From Salinicola halophyticus (GTDB taxonomy: Bacteria; Pseudomonadota; Gammaproteobacteria; Pseudomonadales; Halomonadaceae), in NCBI RefSeq assembly GCF_003206695.1, contig NZ_PZJN01000006.1:64135-117330 (forward strand): 53,196 bases of DNA, given 5' to 3'. Under the pieces are notes generated by a model, which saw only the letters and a program-made list of their open reading frames with translations, did no database searches and was not told where the DNA came from. The translations under genes and the position numbers were made by a program. Below, piece by piece: positions 31,452-41,399 of the stretch (positions are counted from its first letter, which is position 1; each line of letters opens with the position of its first letter).

Positions 31452-32951
31452 TTAAAATCTGGGCAGCTCGGGATGCGGCAGCTCACCGTGATGCACGTGC
31501 ATGGCACCGAATTCGGCGCAGCGGGCCAGCGTCGGGATATTCTTGCCGGGATTGAGCAGCCGGCGCTCGTCGAAGGCGGACTTCACCGCATGAAACAGGG
31601 TGATCTCGTCGGCGGCGAACTGGGTGCACATCTGGTTGAGCTTTTCGCGGCCGACGCCGTGCTCGCCGGTAATGGTGCCGCCCGCCTCGACGCACAGCTC
31701 GAGAATCTTGCCGCCGAATGCCTCCGTGGTCTCGAGCTCGCCTGGCTGGTTGGCGTCGAACAGGATCAGCGGGTGAAGATTGCCATCGCCGGCGTGGAAG
31801 ACGTTGGCGACCCGCAGTCCGTAATGCGCGGACAGTTCGTTGATGCCCTTGAGCACGCGCGGCAGTTCACGCCGCGGAATGGTGCCGTCGATGCAGTAAT
31901 AGTCCGGCGACATCCGGCCCACGGCGGGGAAGGCGGCCTTGCGTCCGGCCCAGAACAGCTGGCGTTCGGCATCGTCGCGGGCGAGCTGGATCTTAGTCGC
32001 GCCCGCGGCGTTGAGCAGCTCGCGAACCCGCTCGCAGTCGGCCTGCACGTCGACTTCGACGCCGTCCAGTTCGCACAGCAGAATCGCCTGGGCGTCGACC
32101 GGGTAGCCGGCGTGAACGAAATCTTCGGCGGCGCGAATTGCCAGGTTGTCCATCATCTCGAGTCCACCGGGAATGCAGCCGGCGGCGATGATGTCCCCGA
32201 CTGCTCTGGCGGCGAGCTCGACGTCGTCGAAGCAGGCCATCAGCACTTTGGCCACTTCCGGCTTGGGCAGCAGCCGCACCGTGACCTCGGTGATTACCCC
32301 GAGCATCCCCTCCGAGCCCATGAACAGCGCCAGCAGGTCGAAGCCGGGAGTATCCAGCGACTCGCCGCCGAGGGTCATGCGTTCGCCCTCGATGGTGACG
32401 ATATCCACGCTCAGCACATTGTGAACGGTGAGCCCGTATTTCAGGCAGTGCACGCCGCCGGCGTTCTCGGCGACGTTGCCGCCGATCGAGCAGGCGATCT
32501 GCGAAGAGGGATCGGGGGCGTAGTAGAGCCCGTAGGGGGCGGCCGCCTCGCTGATCGCCAGGTTGCGCACGCCGGGCTGAACGCGGGCGATGCGGGCATC
32601 GGCATCGACGCTCAGGATCTTGTTGAAGCGAGACATCACCAGCAGCACGCCTTTTTCCAGCGGCAGTGCACCGCCGGAGAGGCCGGTACCGGCGCCGCGC
32701 GTCACCACCGGCACGTGATGTTCGTAGCAGACCCGCATCAACGCCTCGACCTCGGCCAGCGTCGTGGGCATGGCCACCAGCATGGGCAGCACTCGATAGG
32801 CCGACAGTCCGTCGCATTCGAACGGGCGCAGATCTTCCTCGCGATCGAGCAGTGTCAACTGGGGGGCGACTGCCAGGATGGCCGCCATCAGCGCCGACTT
32901 GTCGACGTCGGCGATATCGCCATCGATGCGTTCGTCGTAAAGCAGTTCCAT
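31452..32951 (-). CDS. glcD: Glycolate oxidase catalytic subunit GlcD
   Basis: A 499-residue FAD-linked oxidase that converts glycolate (and D-lactate in some relatives) to glyoxylate. The FAD-binding motif TRGAGTGLSGGALP is at about 83-96, and the C-terminal catalytic block has HAGDGNLHPL and GEHGVGREKL. The ATG at 32951 is chosen because AGGAGA lies just upstream; an open extension of 43 codons has no support. A TGTGGAA-N5-TTCCACA palindrome lies about 50 bases before the start. malate synthase glcB and the regulator glcC are not in the window. Confidence 0.95.
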   Translation of the reverse strand: MELLYDERIDGDIADVDKSALMAAILAVAPQLTLLDREEDLRPFECDGLSAYRVLPMLVAMPTTLAEVEALMRVCYEHHVPVVTRGAGTGLSGGALPLEKGVLLVMSRFNKILSVDADARIARVQPGVRNLAISEAAAPYGLYYAPDPSSQIACSIGGNVAENAGGVHCLKYGLTVHNVLSVDIVTIEGERMTLGGESLDTPGFDLLALFMGSEGMLGVITEVTVRLLPKPEVAKVLMACFDDVELAARAVGDIIAAGCIPGGLEMMDNLAIRAAEDFVHAGYPVDAQAILLCELDGVEVDVQADCERVRELLNAAGATKIQLARDDAERQLFWAGRKAAFPAVGRMSPDYYCIDGTIPRRELPRVLKGINELSAHYGLRVANVFHAGDGNLHPLILFDANQPGELETTEAFGGKILELCVEAGGTITGEHGVGREKLNQMCTQFAADEITLFHAVKSAFDERRLLNPGKNIPTLARCAEFGAMHVHHGELPHPELPRF

Positions 32952-33002
32952 GACTTCTCCTGGAGCCGGTCGGCGGCAGGTACGGTTCGAAAGAATGGCG
33001 TT

Positions 33003-33021
33003 TGTGGAAGGGCTTTCCACA
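33003..33021. promoter_or_regulatory. Palindrome upstream of glcD, possible operator
   Basis: TGTGGAA-N5-TTCCACA is a perfect inverted repeat. A further TGTGGAA half-site lies at 33039-33045 on the plus strand. A location 52 to 95 bases before the glcD start suits a repressor or activator. Confidence 0.5.
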
Positions 33022-33133
33022 TTGGCGATGCGATCATTCTGTGGAAGGCCGTCGTCGGGGGCTATTAGCCAAAAGCCCAACGAACGGATAAAGGGTCAGA
33101 TCACGGGGCGATAAAGGTGTCGCGACGAGAGAG

Positions 33134-33158
33134 CGACTCCCGGCGGTGCCGGGAGTCG
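33134..33158 (-). terminator. Hairpin after the permease gene
   Basis: An 11-bp perfect stem CGACTCCCGGC / GCCGGGAGTCG with a 3-base loop, 63 bases beyond the permease stop. There is no T-run on either side, so it may attenuate or stabilise the message rather than stop it. Confidence 0.45.
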
Positions 33159-33220
33159 TGGGGAGCGGCGAGTCGGTGGCGATTCGCCGCCTTGTTCATT
33201 TTGGTTCTATCTGTACGCGG

Positions 33221-34918
33221 TCAGCCGCCCATGAGGGGGTCTTCAAAGCCGAACACGTAGAACGCCAGCAGCCCGATGGTCCCCGCGAACAGGCAGTAGT
33301 AGATCGTCGGCAGGATCGTCTTGCGCAGCGTCGTACCCTCGCGACCCAGCAGCCCGACGGTGGCCGAGGCCGCCACCACGTTGTGGATCGCGATCATGTT
33401 GCCGGCGGCGGCGCCCACCGCCTGCAGCGAGATCATCATCGCGGTGGAGACGCCGAGCACTTCGGCGACATTGAACTGGAACGCCGCCAGCATCAGATTG
33501 GAGACGGTGTTGGAGCCGGCAATGAACGCACCGAGCGCGCCGACTGCCGGGGCGAACAGCGGGTAGATCTGGCCCACACCATCGGCGACCAGCTGGGCCA
33601 TGGCGACAGGCATCGAGACTAGATCGGACTCGTTGACACCGGAGTTGATCAGGATCCGCACCATCGGAATCGTGAACAGCAGCACGAAACCGGCGCCGAA
33701 GATGGTCTTGGAGGACTCGGCAAAAGCGGCCTTGACCTGCGGGGCGCGCATGCGATGCAGGAAGATCGTGCAGATGACGGCGATCAGGATGATGCCGCCG
33801 GGCAGATACAGCCATTCGACGCTACCGGAGACGCCCTGTTCGCCCAGAATGTTGCTCCAGCCGGTACTGATCGACGACAGCCCCGCCTTGACCGAGGGGA
33901 TGGTGCGCGAGATCACCAGCAGGATGGCGACGATGACGTAGGGCATCCAGCCGCGAAGAGTCGACATCGGCGCGCGCCCGGCGACGTCATCGACCTTGAT
34001 CTCGATGGTGCCGATCCACTCTGCAGGCCATTTCGAGCGCTCCGGGAAGTCCCAGGTATCCTTGGGCAGCAGGAAGCCCTTGCGCGCCGCCGGGACCACG
34101 ATCGCCAGCCCTATCAGGCCGCCCAGCAGCGACGGGAATTCAGGTCCCAGGAAGACGCCGACCAGCATCGAGGGGACCACGAAGCTGACGCCGACGAACA
34201 GCGCGAACGGTGTGATCGACAAGCCTTCGGTCCAGGATCGGTTTTCGCCGAAGAAACGCACCATCACGATGACCAGGATCAGCGGCATGAAGACACCGAT
34301 GATCCCGTGGGTGACGACCACCTCCGAAGTGATCAGGCGGAAATAGGTCTCCCAGGTCGAGCCGTTGGTGGTGAGCTGATCGGCGATCGCTACCTGATTC
34401 ACGCCACCGGTGACGCCCACCACGATCGGGGTGCCCACGGCGCCGAACGACACCGGCGTCGACTGCAGCATCATGCCGACGACCACGGCAGCCAACGCCG
34501 GAAATCCCAGCGCCACCATCAGCGGGGCGGCTACGGCGGCCGGCGTGCCGAAGCCGGAAGCGCCCTCGATGAAGCAGCCGAACAGCCAGGCGACGATCAG
34601 CGCCTGGACGCGTCGATCAGGGCTGATCCCGGAGAAACCGTTGCGGATCGCCATGATGCCGCCCGAGTGTTTCAGCGTGTTGAGCAGCAGGATCGCGCCG
34701 AAGATGATCCACAGCAGCGATACGGTCATGATCAGCCCCTGCAGCGTCGAGGCCAGCACGCGAGTCCCGGTCATGTCCCAGGCCAGCAGGGCGATCAGTA
34801 CCGCGACGACGAACACGATCGGCATCGCCGTACGCGCCGCCATGCGGAAGCCGATCAGCAGAACCCCCGCCAGCACCAGCGGCAGGAAGGCGAGCAGAGA
34901 GAGCAGCGTTTGATCCAT
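33221..34918 (-). CDS. lldP: L-lactate/glycolate permease (LldP/GlcA family)
   Basis: A 565-residue inner-membrane proton symporter with a dozen or more hydrophobic helices. It has the family's blocks [24 protein letters not shown] and [19 protein letters not shown] (near the C-terminus). LldP and GlcA are close homologues taking L-lactate, D-lactate and glycolate. The location directly before glcDEF argues for glycolate and lactate import feeding that enzyme. The ATG at 34918 ([18 protein letters not shown]) is preferred over a 47-codon upstream extension that reads hydrophilic and arginine-rich. Confidence 0.92.
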   Translation of the reverse strand: MDQTLLSLLAFLPLVLAGVLLIGFRMAARTAMPIVFVVAVLIALLAWDMTGTRVLASTLQGLIMTVSLLWIIFGAILLLNTLKHSGGIMAIRNGFSGISPDRRVQALIVAWLFGCFIEGASGFGTPAAVAAPLMVALGFPALAAVVVGMMLQSTPVSFGAVGTPIVVGVTGGVNQVAIADQLTTNGSTWETYFRLITSEVVVTHGIIGVFMPLILVIVMVRFFGENRSWTEGLSITPFALFVGVSFVVPSMLVGVFLGPEFPSLLGGLIGLAIVVPAARKGFLLPKDTWDFPERSKWPAEWIGTIEIKVDDVAGRAPMSTLRGWMPYVIVAILLVISRTIPSVKAGLSSISTGWSNILGEQGVSGSVEWLYLPGGIILIAVICTIFLHRMRAPQVKAAFAESSKTIFGAGFVLLFTIPMVRILINSGVNESDLVSMPVAMAQLVADGVGQIYPLFAPAVGALGAFIAGSNTVSNLMLAAFQFNVAEVLGVSTAMMISLQAVGAAAGNMIAIHNVVAASATVGLLGREGTTLRKTILPTIYYCLFAGTIGLLAFYVFGFEDPLMGG

Positions 34919-35063
34919 ATCGAAAGCCCCTGTGTCGTTATTATCAGCTTCGTTTATCGCCAGGATGGCATCGCCGAGAAGCGACGAAGCGCTCGATCCG
35001 CTCCGGTAGCCGGCGCAGCGATTGCCTCGGAAGATAACCACAGGCGGTCTCCCTGCCAATCGT

Positions 35064-35080
35064 GGTCATCGGGTCTGACC
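35064..35080. promoter_or_regulatory. Inverted repeat upstream of the permease gene
   Basis: GGTCA-N7-TGACC, about 150 bases before the permease start. It resembles GntR/FadR-type operators in general form only; no regulator gene is adjacent. Confidence 0.35.
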
Positions 35081-35193
35081 TTTAGGCGGAGAGACCTGCA
35101 AGCGCTTTCCAAGTCATTGATCGGTAAAGGGTTGGAAGCCTGTTGCAGGGGTGGAAACGGGAGCGGTTGGCGTTGGCGTTGCGACTAATGGAC

Positions 35194-35226
35194 ATCGCCG
35201 CCTCACCGGGAGGGTGAGGCGGCGAT
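35194..35226 (-). terminator. Hairpin after the YdeP-type gene
   Basis: A 14-bp stem ATCGCCGCCTCACC / GGTGAGGCGGCGAT with a 5-base loop, about 60 bases past the oxidoreductase stop. No T-run follows on the minus strand. Confidence 0.55.
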
Positions 35227-35287
35227 GATGTCGAGGCAGGAAAGGGCTGGCGACGGGTTCCGGGGAAACAGCCCGGCGCCAGAGCCG

Positions 35288-37639
35288 TCAGCCGGTGGCG
35301 AGCACGCCGGTCTCGGCTTCGACCTGCTCGGTGGACATCAACTCGAGCGTCACCGGAATCGACTTGCCGGCGATAGTGTTGCTCTGCCGATCCCGATTGG
35401 CCAGCGGAATCAGATCGTTGACTTCAGGGTAGTAGGCGCCGAGACAGTTCTCCGGCAGGTCGTAGGCGATGATCTTGAAGCCCGAGACCTGGCGTTCGAT
35501 ACCGTCGTCGCTCACCGCTCTCAAGGTGACCCAGTTGCCGGCTTGGAAACCGTGCTTTTCGATGTCGGCGGGGTTCATCATCAGCACCATGCGGGTGCCG
35601 TAGATATCCCGATAGCGGTCGTCATAGGAGTAGACCGTGGTATTGAACTGATCGTGCCCGCGGATCGACAGCAGCTGAAAATGGGCTGCGCCCGGTTCGG
35701 ACGCATCTTCGGTGAGATGGTCGTCGGGAAACAGGAAGTTGGCCTTGCCGGAGTCGGTGTTCCAGATCCGATCGCGGGCGGCGATATCGAGATGAAATAC
35801 ACCCTTCGCTGCCAGACGCTGATTGAAATCGTAAAAGGTGTCCGGCTGCGTCGCCTCGATCTTGTCGCGGATGCGCGCGTAATCCTCGGCGAGCCACTCC
35901 CAGTCGACCTTGGCGTTGGGCGCCAACGTCGCCTTGCCGAGCCCGGCGACGATGGCGATCTCCGAGCGCAGATGCTCTGACGCCGGCTCCAGCGCGCCCT
36001 TGGAGCCCTGCACGTTGCACATGCCGTCTTCGATGGTGATGGTCTGCTCGACACCGGCCTGAACGTCCTTCTCGGTACGCGCCAGCGCCGGCAGCAGATA
36101 GGCCGCCTTGCCGTGAATCAGATGGCTGCGATTGAGCTTGGTGGCGATCTGGACGGTGAGCGGTATGTCGCCGACGTGGGCGGCGACGCGGGCCTGATCG
36201 GCGATCGCGCGGAAGAAGTTTCCGCCCATGCCGAGAAACGCATCGACTTCGTCACGCAGGATCGCCTCGCAGCAGAGCGACACGTCGTGACCGTGCTCGC
36301 GCAGACATTCGATCCCGAACACCTCGTCCATCTTCGACAGGAACGCCTCGCCGGACTTGTGGAAGATCCCCACGGTGCGATCGCCCTGGACGTTGGAGTG
36401 GCCGCGAACCGGGCAGGCGCCGGCGCCACGCCGACCGATATGACCGCCCATCAGCAGCAGATTGAGAATCTGGTGGACGTTGTCGCCGCCGCGAATGTGC
36501 TGGGTGATGCCCATGCCCCAGCAGCAGATCACGCGCTCGGCCCGCATCCAGGCGCGGGCGGCTTCCTCGATCGCCGCCCGTTCGAGACCGCTGTGACGCT
36601 CGATGCGCTCCCAGGGCAGGCTACGGCAATGGTCGGCAAACGCGCTGAAGCCGTCGGTATGCATCGCGATGAAGTCGTGATCGATGACACCCTTGGCGGC
36701 GCTGGCTAGCGCCTCGTCATCGACCTCGACGATGTGCTTGCACATACCCTGGATCGCGGCGATATCGCCGCCGATGCGCACCTGATGATACTGCGAGCTG
36801 ATCGGCACGCCGTGGTTGGTCAGCATGTCCTTGGGCGTCTGCGGATTGGCGAATTTGACCAGCGCCCGTTCGCGCAGCGGGTTGAAGGTGATGACCTCGG
36901 CGCCGCGCAGTCGTGCCTCGTGCAGCAGCCCCATCATCCGCGGGCTGTTGGTGCCGGCATTCTGGCCGAACAGGAAGATGCAGTCGGTATGTTCGAAATC
37001 GTCCAGCACCGTGGTCGCCTTACCGACGCCAATGCTCTGGGGCAGTGCCACCGTGGTGGTCTCGTGGCACATGTTGGAGCAGTCGGGAAAGTTGTGCGTG
37101 CCGAGCATGCGACCGTACAGCTGCCACAGGAACGCCGCCTCGTTGGAGGTGCGACCCGAGGTGTAGAGTTCGACGCGTTGGGGGTCGAAGGACTTCACCC
37201 GCTCGCCGATCTCGCGAAAGGCGGTCTCCCAGTCGATCGGATCGTACTTGTCGGTCGCCGGGTTGTAGCGCAGCGGATGCGTCAGCCGGCCCTGTTTCTC
37301 CAGGGCGTGATCCGACCAGCCGTGCAGCTCGGAAACGGTGTGCTTGGCGAAGAATTCCGGCGTGGTCCGCGCAGCCGTTGCCTCCCAGGCGACCGCCTTG
37401 GCGCCGTTTTCGCAGAACTCCGCCGGGCCGGGTTTTTCCGGGTTGGGCCAGGCGCAGCTGGGGCATTCGAAGCCACCCTCGGGGTGGTTGATCTTGAACA
37501 TCAGGCCGTTGCCCTTGAACGGCACCTTCTCGCGCAGGAAATGCGATTCGGTGGCCTGAATCGACTGCCAGCCGCCGCCCGGCGCATCGTGTTTGCCCTG
37601 CTTGCCATGCAACTCGTCGTCCTTGAGTCGGCGTACCAT
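35288..37639 (-). CDS. FdhF/YdeP family molybdopterin oxidoreductase
   Basis: A 783-residue cytoplasmic molybdopterin oxidoreductase of the YdeP group. The N-terminal cysteine block FECPSCAWPNP...EFCENG (about 57-78) is the variant of this group, and CWGMGITQH...NLLLMGG and the dinucleotide-binding C-terminal domain (FQLLSIRGHDQFNTTVYS) are typical. The catalytic reaction is unsettled; E. coli YdeP is linked to acid resistance. No fdhD or formate dehydrogenase subunits are beside it. Divergent from a GST-fold gene. The ATG at 37639 follows AAGGAGT (plus ACTCCTT at 37645). Confidence 0.93.
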   Translation of the reverse strand: MVRRLKDDELHGKQGKHDAPGGGWQSIQATESHFLREKVPFKGNGLMFKINHPEGGFECPSCAWPNPEKPGPAEFCENGAKAVAWEATAARTTPEFFAKHTVSELHGWSDHALEKQGRLTHPLRYNPATDKYDPIDWETAFREIGERVKSFDPQRVELYTSGRTSNEAAFLWQLYGRMLGTHNFPDCSNMCHETTTVALPQSIGVGKATTVLDDFEHTDCIFLFGQNAGTNSPRMMGLLHEARLRGAEVITFNPLRERALVKFANPQTPKDMLTNHGVPISSQYHQVRIGGDIAAIQGMCKHIVEVDDEALASAAKGVIDHDFIAMHTDGFSAFADHCRSLPWERIERHSGLERAAIEEAARAWMRAERVICCWGMGITQHIRGGDNVHQILNLLLMGGHIGRRGAGACPVRGHSNVQGDRTVGIFHKSGEAFLSKMDEVFGIECLREHGHDVSLCCEAILRDEVDAFLGMGGNFFRAIADQARVAAHVGDIPLTVQIATKLNRSHLIHGKAAYLLPALARTEKDVQAGVEQTITIEDGMCNVQGSKGALEPASEHLRSEIAIVAGLGKATLAPNAKVDWEWLAEDYARIRDKIEATQPDTFYDFNQRLAAKGVFHLDIAARDRIWNTDSGKANFLFPDDHLTEDASEPGAAHFQLLSIRGHDQFNTTVYSYDDRYRDIYGTRMVLMMNPADIEKHGFQAGNWVTLRAVSDDGIERQVSGFKIIAYDLPENCLGAYYPEVNDLIPLANRDRQSNTIAGKSIPVTLELMSTEQVEAETGVLATG

Positions 37640-37884
37640 GATCTACTCCTTCGTGACCGATCTGAGGTGGTAAACCCGCCGTGCTCCCGTCTGAAAGTCC
37701 TGCCTGAAAAGGTGACTCGCAGGCTCACGGTATGACTGCTATCCGTAACAGTATGGCAACGATTTCCGATCTTCGCCGACGCGATGTGGATCGTCAGCGC
37801 GTGTTCCGGGTTTGACGGCTTACTCTCCCTTGGACATGCTGCGACCACTGCAGCGTGATAACTGTATCTGACGAGGAGTGTGAC

Positions 37885-38595
37885 ATGGGCCGCAAGATGT
37901 TCGATCTGTGCGGGCGCGACGAGCGTCTGCGATTCTCTCCCTACTGCTGGCGGGTCAAGTTTGCGCTGGCGCATAAAGGGCTCGATTGCGAATTCGTCCC
38001 GTGGAAGTTCACCGACAAGGAGGCGATCGCCTTCTCCGACCAGTCCAAAGTGCCGGTACTGGTCGATGGCGACCAGACCGTCGTCGACAGCTACGAGATA
38101 TTTCGCTATCTCGATCGCGTCTATCCCGACAAGCCGCTGCTGGGCGACGAGACGGCCGAGGCACGCGCGCGGTTCTTCAAGTTCTACGCCGAGCGTTCGC
38201 TGGCGCCGGGCGTGATGCGCACCATTCTGATGGACGTCTTCAACGCCGTGCATCCCGACGACCGCGAGTATTTCCGCACCACGCGTGAAAAGGCGTTCGG
38301 GCGCACGCTCGAGGAGATGCATTCGCCGAGTCAGGGACTGTCGATGCTCGACAAGGCCCTGGAGCCGATGCGTGGCCGGCTGGAGGAATCGCCGTTCCTG
38401 GAGGGCGACGAGGCCGGCGCATCGGATTACCTGGTGGTGGGCGCGTTCATGTGGGCCCGGGTCGCCTCCGCTGCCGACCTGATCTCCAACGCCGACCCGG
38501 TCTACGCCTGGTTCCAGCGGATGCTGGATCTGCATGGCGGCACCGGCCGTAACGCCACGCGGATCGTCGATATCGACGGCGGCTATGCCAACTGA
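37885..38595 (+). CDS. Glutathione S-transferase family protein (beta-etherase-like)
   Basis: A 236-residue GST-fold protein. The thioredoxin-like domain has DLCGRDERLRFSPYCWRVKFALAHKGLD (6-33), SKVPVLVDGD and YEIFRYLD; the helical C-terminal domain ends with ASDYLVVGAFMWARV. The FSPYCWRV start of helix 1 recalls the beta-etherase/LigE-like group, in which the first residues are Ser or Pro rather than Cys. The ATG at 37885 is chosen by GAGGAG 7 bases upstream. Transcribed in the same direction as the next GST, 174 bases away, probably as a separate unit. Confidence 0.88.
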   Translation: MGRKMFDLCGRDERLRFSPYCWRVKFALAHKGLDCEFVPWKFTDKEAIAFSDQSKVPVLVDGDQTVVDSYEIFRYLDRVYPDKPLLGDETAEARARFFKFYAERSLAPGVMRTILMDVFNAVHPDDREYFRTTREKAFGRTLEEMHSPSQGLSMLDKALEPMRGRLEESPFLEGDEAGASDYLVVGAFMWARVASAADLISNADPVYAWFQRMLDLHGGTGRNATRIVDIDGGYAN

Positions 38596-38769
38596 TCGCG
38601 AGCTTTAGCCGGTCGCGCAGGGTTTTTTGGCCCGGCGGGCAGGGGAGGGTTGGACTCACAGCGAAGAGGCTTTTGAACGGCGCGGGGCGATGTCGGAAGA
38701 CGCCGCCTCGCGCAAAGCCTATCCTGACAGCATCCGGCTTATCGCCGGGCGTCACGACAGGAGCCTGTG

Positions 38770-39459
38770 ATGATCGATCTCTACTACTGGACGACCCCCA
38801 ACGGTCACAAGATCACGCTTTTTCTCGAGGAAGCGGGTCTCGATTACCGTATTCATCCGGTCAATATCGGCAAGGGTGAGCAGTTCGCGCCTGAGTTTCT
38901 CGAGATCGCCCCCAACAACCGCATTCCCGCCATCGTCGATCGTGCACCGGCCGACGGTGGTCAGCCGCTATCGCTGTTCGAGTCCGGCGCGATACTCGAA
39001 TATCTGGCCGACAAGAGCGGCAAGTTTCTGCCCAAGAGCGGGCGCCAGCGTTATCGCGTGCTGCAGTGGCTCAACTGGCAGATGGGCGGGCTGGGGCCGA
39101 TGGCGGGCCAGAACCATCACTTCCGTCACTACGCACCGAAGAAGATCGATTACGCCATCGAGCGGTACATGAACGAGACCTCGCGGCTCTACCGCGTCCT
39201 CGACAAGCAGCTCGACGCCAACGATTACGTTGCCGGCGACGACTACTCCATCGCCGATATGGCGATCTGGCCGTGGATCAAGCCGTTCGAGAAGCAGGGG
39301 CAGGATCTGGAGGATTACCCCAGCCTGCAGCGCTGGTTCGAGCAGGTCGGCAACCGCGAGGCTGTCAGGACCGCCTACGCCAAGGCGGAAGAGATCAACC
39401 CGCAGAACAATGTGGAAATGACCGACGAGGCGCGCAAGCACCTGTTCGGGCGCCAGTAG
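38770..39459 (+). CDS. YfcG-like disulfide-bond oxidoreductase / GST
   Basis: A 229-residue GST of the Nu class: WTTPNGHKITLFLEEAGLDY (7-26) with the TPN motif that replaces the usual catalytic residue, PNNRIPAIVD and ESGAILEYLA, then NWQMGGLGPMAGQ in the helical domain. YfcG and YghU bind two glutathiones and reduce disulfides with glutathione. The ATG at 38770 follows AGGAG by 6 bases. A strong UUCG-loop terminator follows the gene. Confidence 0.92.
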   Translation: MIDLYYWTTPNGHKITLFLEEAGLDYRIHPVNIGKGEQFAPEFLEIAPNNRIPAIVDRAPADGGQPLSLFESGAILEYLADKSGKFLPKSGRQRYRVLQWLNWQMGGLGPMAGQNHHFRHYAPKKIDYAIERYMNETSRLYRVLDKQLDANDYVAGDDYSIADMAIWPWIKPFEKQGQDLEDYPSLQRWFEQVGNREAVRTAYAKAEEINPQNNVEMTDEARKHLFGRQ

Positions 39460-39486
39460 CGCCGACGCCAGATTTGGCAACGTCGA

Positions 39487-39516
39487 CGACAACCCCGGCT
39501 TCGGCCGGGGTTGTCG
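39487..39516 (+). terminator. Intrinsic terminator with TTCG loop
   Basis: A 13-bp stem CGACAACCCCGGC / GCCGGGGTTGTCG closed by TTCG and followed by TTTT (39517-39520). It ends the YfcG-like gene and lies 10 bases beyond the stop of the convergent dehydrogenase gene. Confidence 0.92.
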
Positions 39517-39525
39517 TTTTGCGGT

Positions 39526-40482
39526 CTAGCCGGCAAAAAACTCCCGGACCTGTCGAAACGCGGTCGAGAAATAGAGCTCGTAGGTGTCCTTCTCGACGAA
39601 GCCGATATGCGGTGTGGCCAGCACGCGGGGGTGGGCCTGGTAAGCGTTGGCACCCTCGGGCTCGTTCTCGTAGACATCCAGCGCCGCCGCACCCGGGCGG
39701 CCGGCGTCGAGGGCATCGAGCAGCGCACTGGGTCGGATCAGCTCGGCCCGGCTGGTATTGACCAGCAGCGCGTCGGCGCGCATGGCGGCAAGGTCCGCCG
39801 GCGTGATCATGCCGCGAGTGTCATCGCTGAGCTTGAGATGCAGGGTGATCACATCGCAGCGGGCAAGGAACGCGTGACGATCGGGCTCGAATTCGACCCC
39901 CAGTTCGAAGGCGCGCCCGGCGCTGCTTTCCCGACCATGCGCGACGATGTTCATGCCGAAAGCCTGGGCGTAACCGGCGACCAGACTGCCGATCTTGCCC
40001 AGGCCCCAGATACCCAGCGTGCGCCCATGCACGGCATGGCCCAGCGACTCCGCCTCGAGACGCTCGTTGGTGCGCTGCCAGTCGCCCTCGGCCTGTCGGG
40101 TGAGATAGCCGCCCAGCCGCCGACAGCCGGCCATGATCAGCAGCCAGCTGAGCTCCGCCGGGGCGATCGGCGAACCGCCGCCGTCGCGAACGGCGATGCC
40201 CAGTTCCTCGCAGGCCTCGACGTCGATGGCCGAGGAGAGACGCCCGGTCTGGACCACCAGCTTGAGGTTCGGCAGCTGCGCCAGCAGTTCGCGGGTCAGC
40301 GAGGTGCGTTCGCGGATCAGGATGATGGCGTCGCTCTCCGCCAGGCGCGCGGGCAGCGCCTCGTCTTCGAGATGTCGATGCTCGATGTCCAGGCGCACAT
40401 CGCTGCCGTCGAGCTCGTGAGCGGCGTCGAGAAAGGCACAGCATCCCTGATAGTCGTCCAAGACCGTAACCGTTATCGACAT
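39526..40482 (-). CDS. D-2-hydroxyacid dehydrogenase family protein
   Basis: A 318-residue NAD(P)-dependent oxidoreductase interconverting 2-oxo and D-2-hydroxy acids. The Rossmann motif GLGKIG is at 160-165, and the catalytic set is R245 (NTSRAELI), E274 (YENEPEG) and H292 (PHIGF). It is 95 bases downstream of the ABC transporter ATPase gene in the same direction, so it may process a compound derived from the imported solute. Substrate unknown. Confidence 0.92.
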   Translation of the reverse strand: MSITVTVLDDYQGCCAFLDAAHELDGSDVRLDIEHRHLEDEALPARLAESDAIILIRERTSLTRELLAQLPNLKLVVQTGRLSSAIDVEACEELGIAVRDGGGSPIAPAELSWLLIMAGCRRLGGYLTRQAEGDWQRTNERLEAESLGHAVHGRTLGIWGLGKIGSLVAGYAQAFGMNIVAHGRESSAGRAFELGVEFEPDRHAFLARCDVITLHLKLSDDTRGMITPADLAAMRADALLVNTSRAELIRPSALLDALDAGRPGAAALDVYENEPEGANAYQAHPRVLATPHIGFVEKDTYELYFSTAFRQVREFFAG

Positions 40483-40577
40483 GACAGCTCCTCGAGATGA
40501 TGGCGTTTGCGCATTGTTGGCACTTTCGTCATCGGCTGTCGAGTCGCTTTCACCGTCTTCGATTGCCGGTTTTCGGT

Positions 40578-41399
40578 TCAGCTCTCTTCCCGCTCCAGGA
40601 ACTTGCGTACCCGCTCGGTACTGGGGTTGGTGAAGAACGTCTCCGGGTCGGCCTGTTCGATGATCAGCCCCTTGTCCAGAAACACGACCTTGTCGGAAAC
40701 CGCGCGGGAGAACGCCATCTCGTGGGTGACGACGATCATGGTGTATCCCTCGGCGGAGAGATCCTTGATCACCGCCAGCACCTCGCCGACCAGTTCCGGA
40801 TCGAGTGCCGACGTCGGCTCGTCGAACAGCATCACTTCCGGCTGCATCGCCAGCGCCCGGGCGATCGCCACGCGCTGCTTCTGGCCGCCGGAGAGGGTGC
40901 CGGGATAGGCATCGGCCTTGGCCGACATGCCGACCTTTTCCAGCAGTTCGCGAGCGTGAGCTTCGGCCTCGGCTTTCGATTTACCCAGCACGTGGATGGG
41001 CGCTTCGGTGACGTTGTGCAGCACGTTGAGATGCGGCCAAAGGTTGAAGCTCTGGAAGACCATGCCGGTACGGGCGCGAACCCTGGCCAGCTCGCGTACC
41101 GGCATGGGACGCCCGGCATCGTTGACGCCGATGCGCTGGCCGCCGATGTGGATGCTGCCGCGGTCGGGCTGCTCCAGCCAGTTGATGCAGCGTAACAGCG
41201 TCGATTTACCGGAGCCGGAGGAGCCCAGGATCGTCACCACGTCGCCCTCGCGAACCTCCAGATCCACGTCGCGCAGGACCTCGACGCCGTCGAAACTCTT
41301 CGAGAGATGGCGGATCGAGACTGCGGCTCTCTCGCTGCGGGCTGCGCCGGTCGCGGTTTGTTCAGACCTGACTCTTTCGGATGTGTTCTTCTCAAACAT
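40578..41399 (-). CDS. Polar amino acid ABC transporter ATP-binding protein
   Basis: A 273-residue ATPase of the polar amino-acid uptake group. Walker A is GSSGSGKST, the signature LSGGQKQRVAIARAL, Walker B VMLFDEPTSALDPE, and the switch histidine is in VVTHEM. Residues 1 to about 26 (Ser/Arg/Glu/Thr-rich) form an unusual extension ahead of the family core. The start at 41399 overlaps the permease stop by 8 bases. Works with the two permeases and the binding protein at 41392-43789. Confidence 0.95.
   Translation of the reverse strand: MFEKNTSERVRSEQTATGAARSERAAVSIRHLSKSFDGVEVLRDVDLEVREGDVVTILGSSGSGKSTLLRCINWLEQPDRGSIHIGGQRIGVNDAGRPMPVRELARVRARTGMVFQSFNLWPHLNVLHNVTEAPIHVLGKSKAEAEAHARELLEKVGMSAKADAYPGTLSGGQKQRVAIARALAMQPEVMLFDEPTSALDPELVGEVLAVIKDLSAEGYTMIVVTHEMAFSRAVSDKVVFLDKGLIIEQADPETFFTNPSTERVRKFLEREES

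Noticed and set aside
33755-35188. A 477-codon plus-strand frame
   Set aside because: Antisense to the lactate/glycolate permease; its translation is Asp/Arg/Gln-rich with no recognisable domain.
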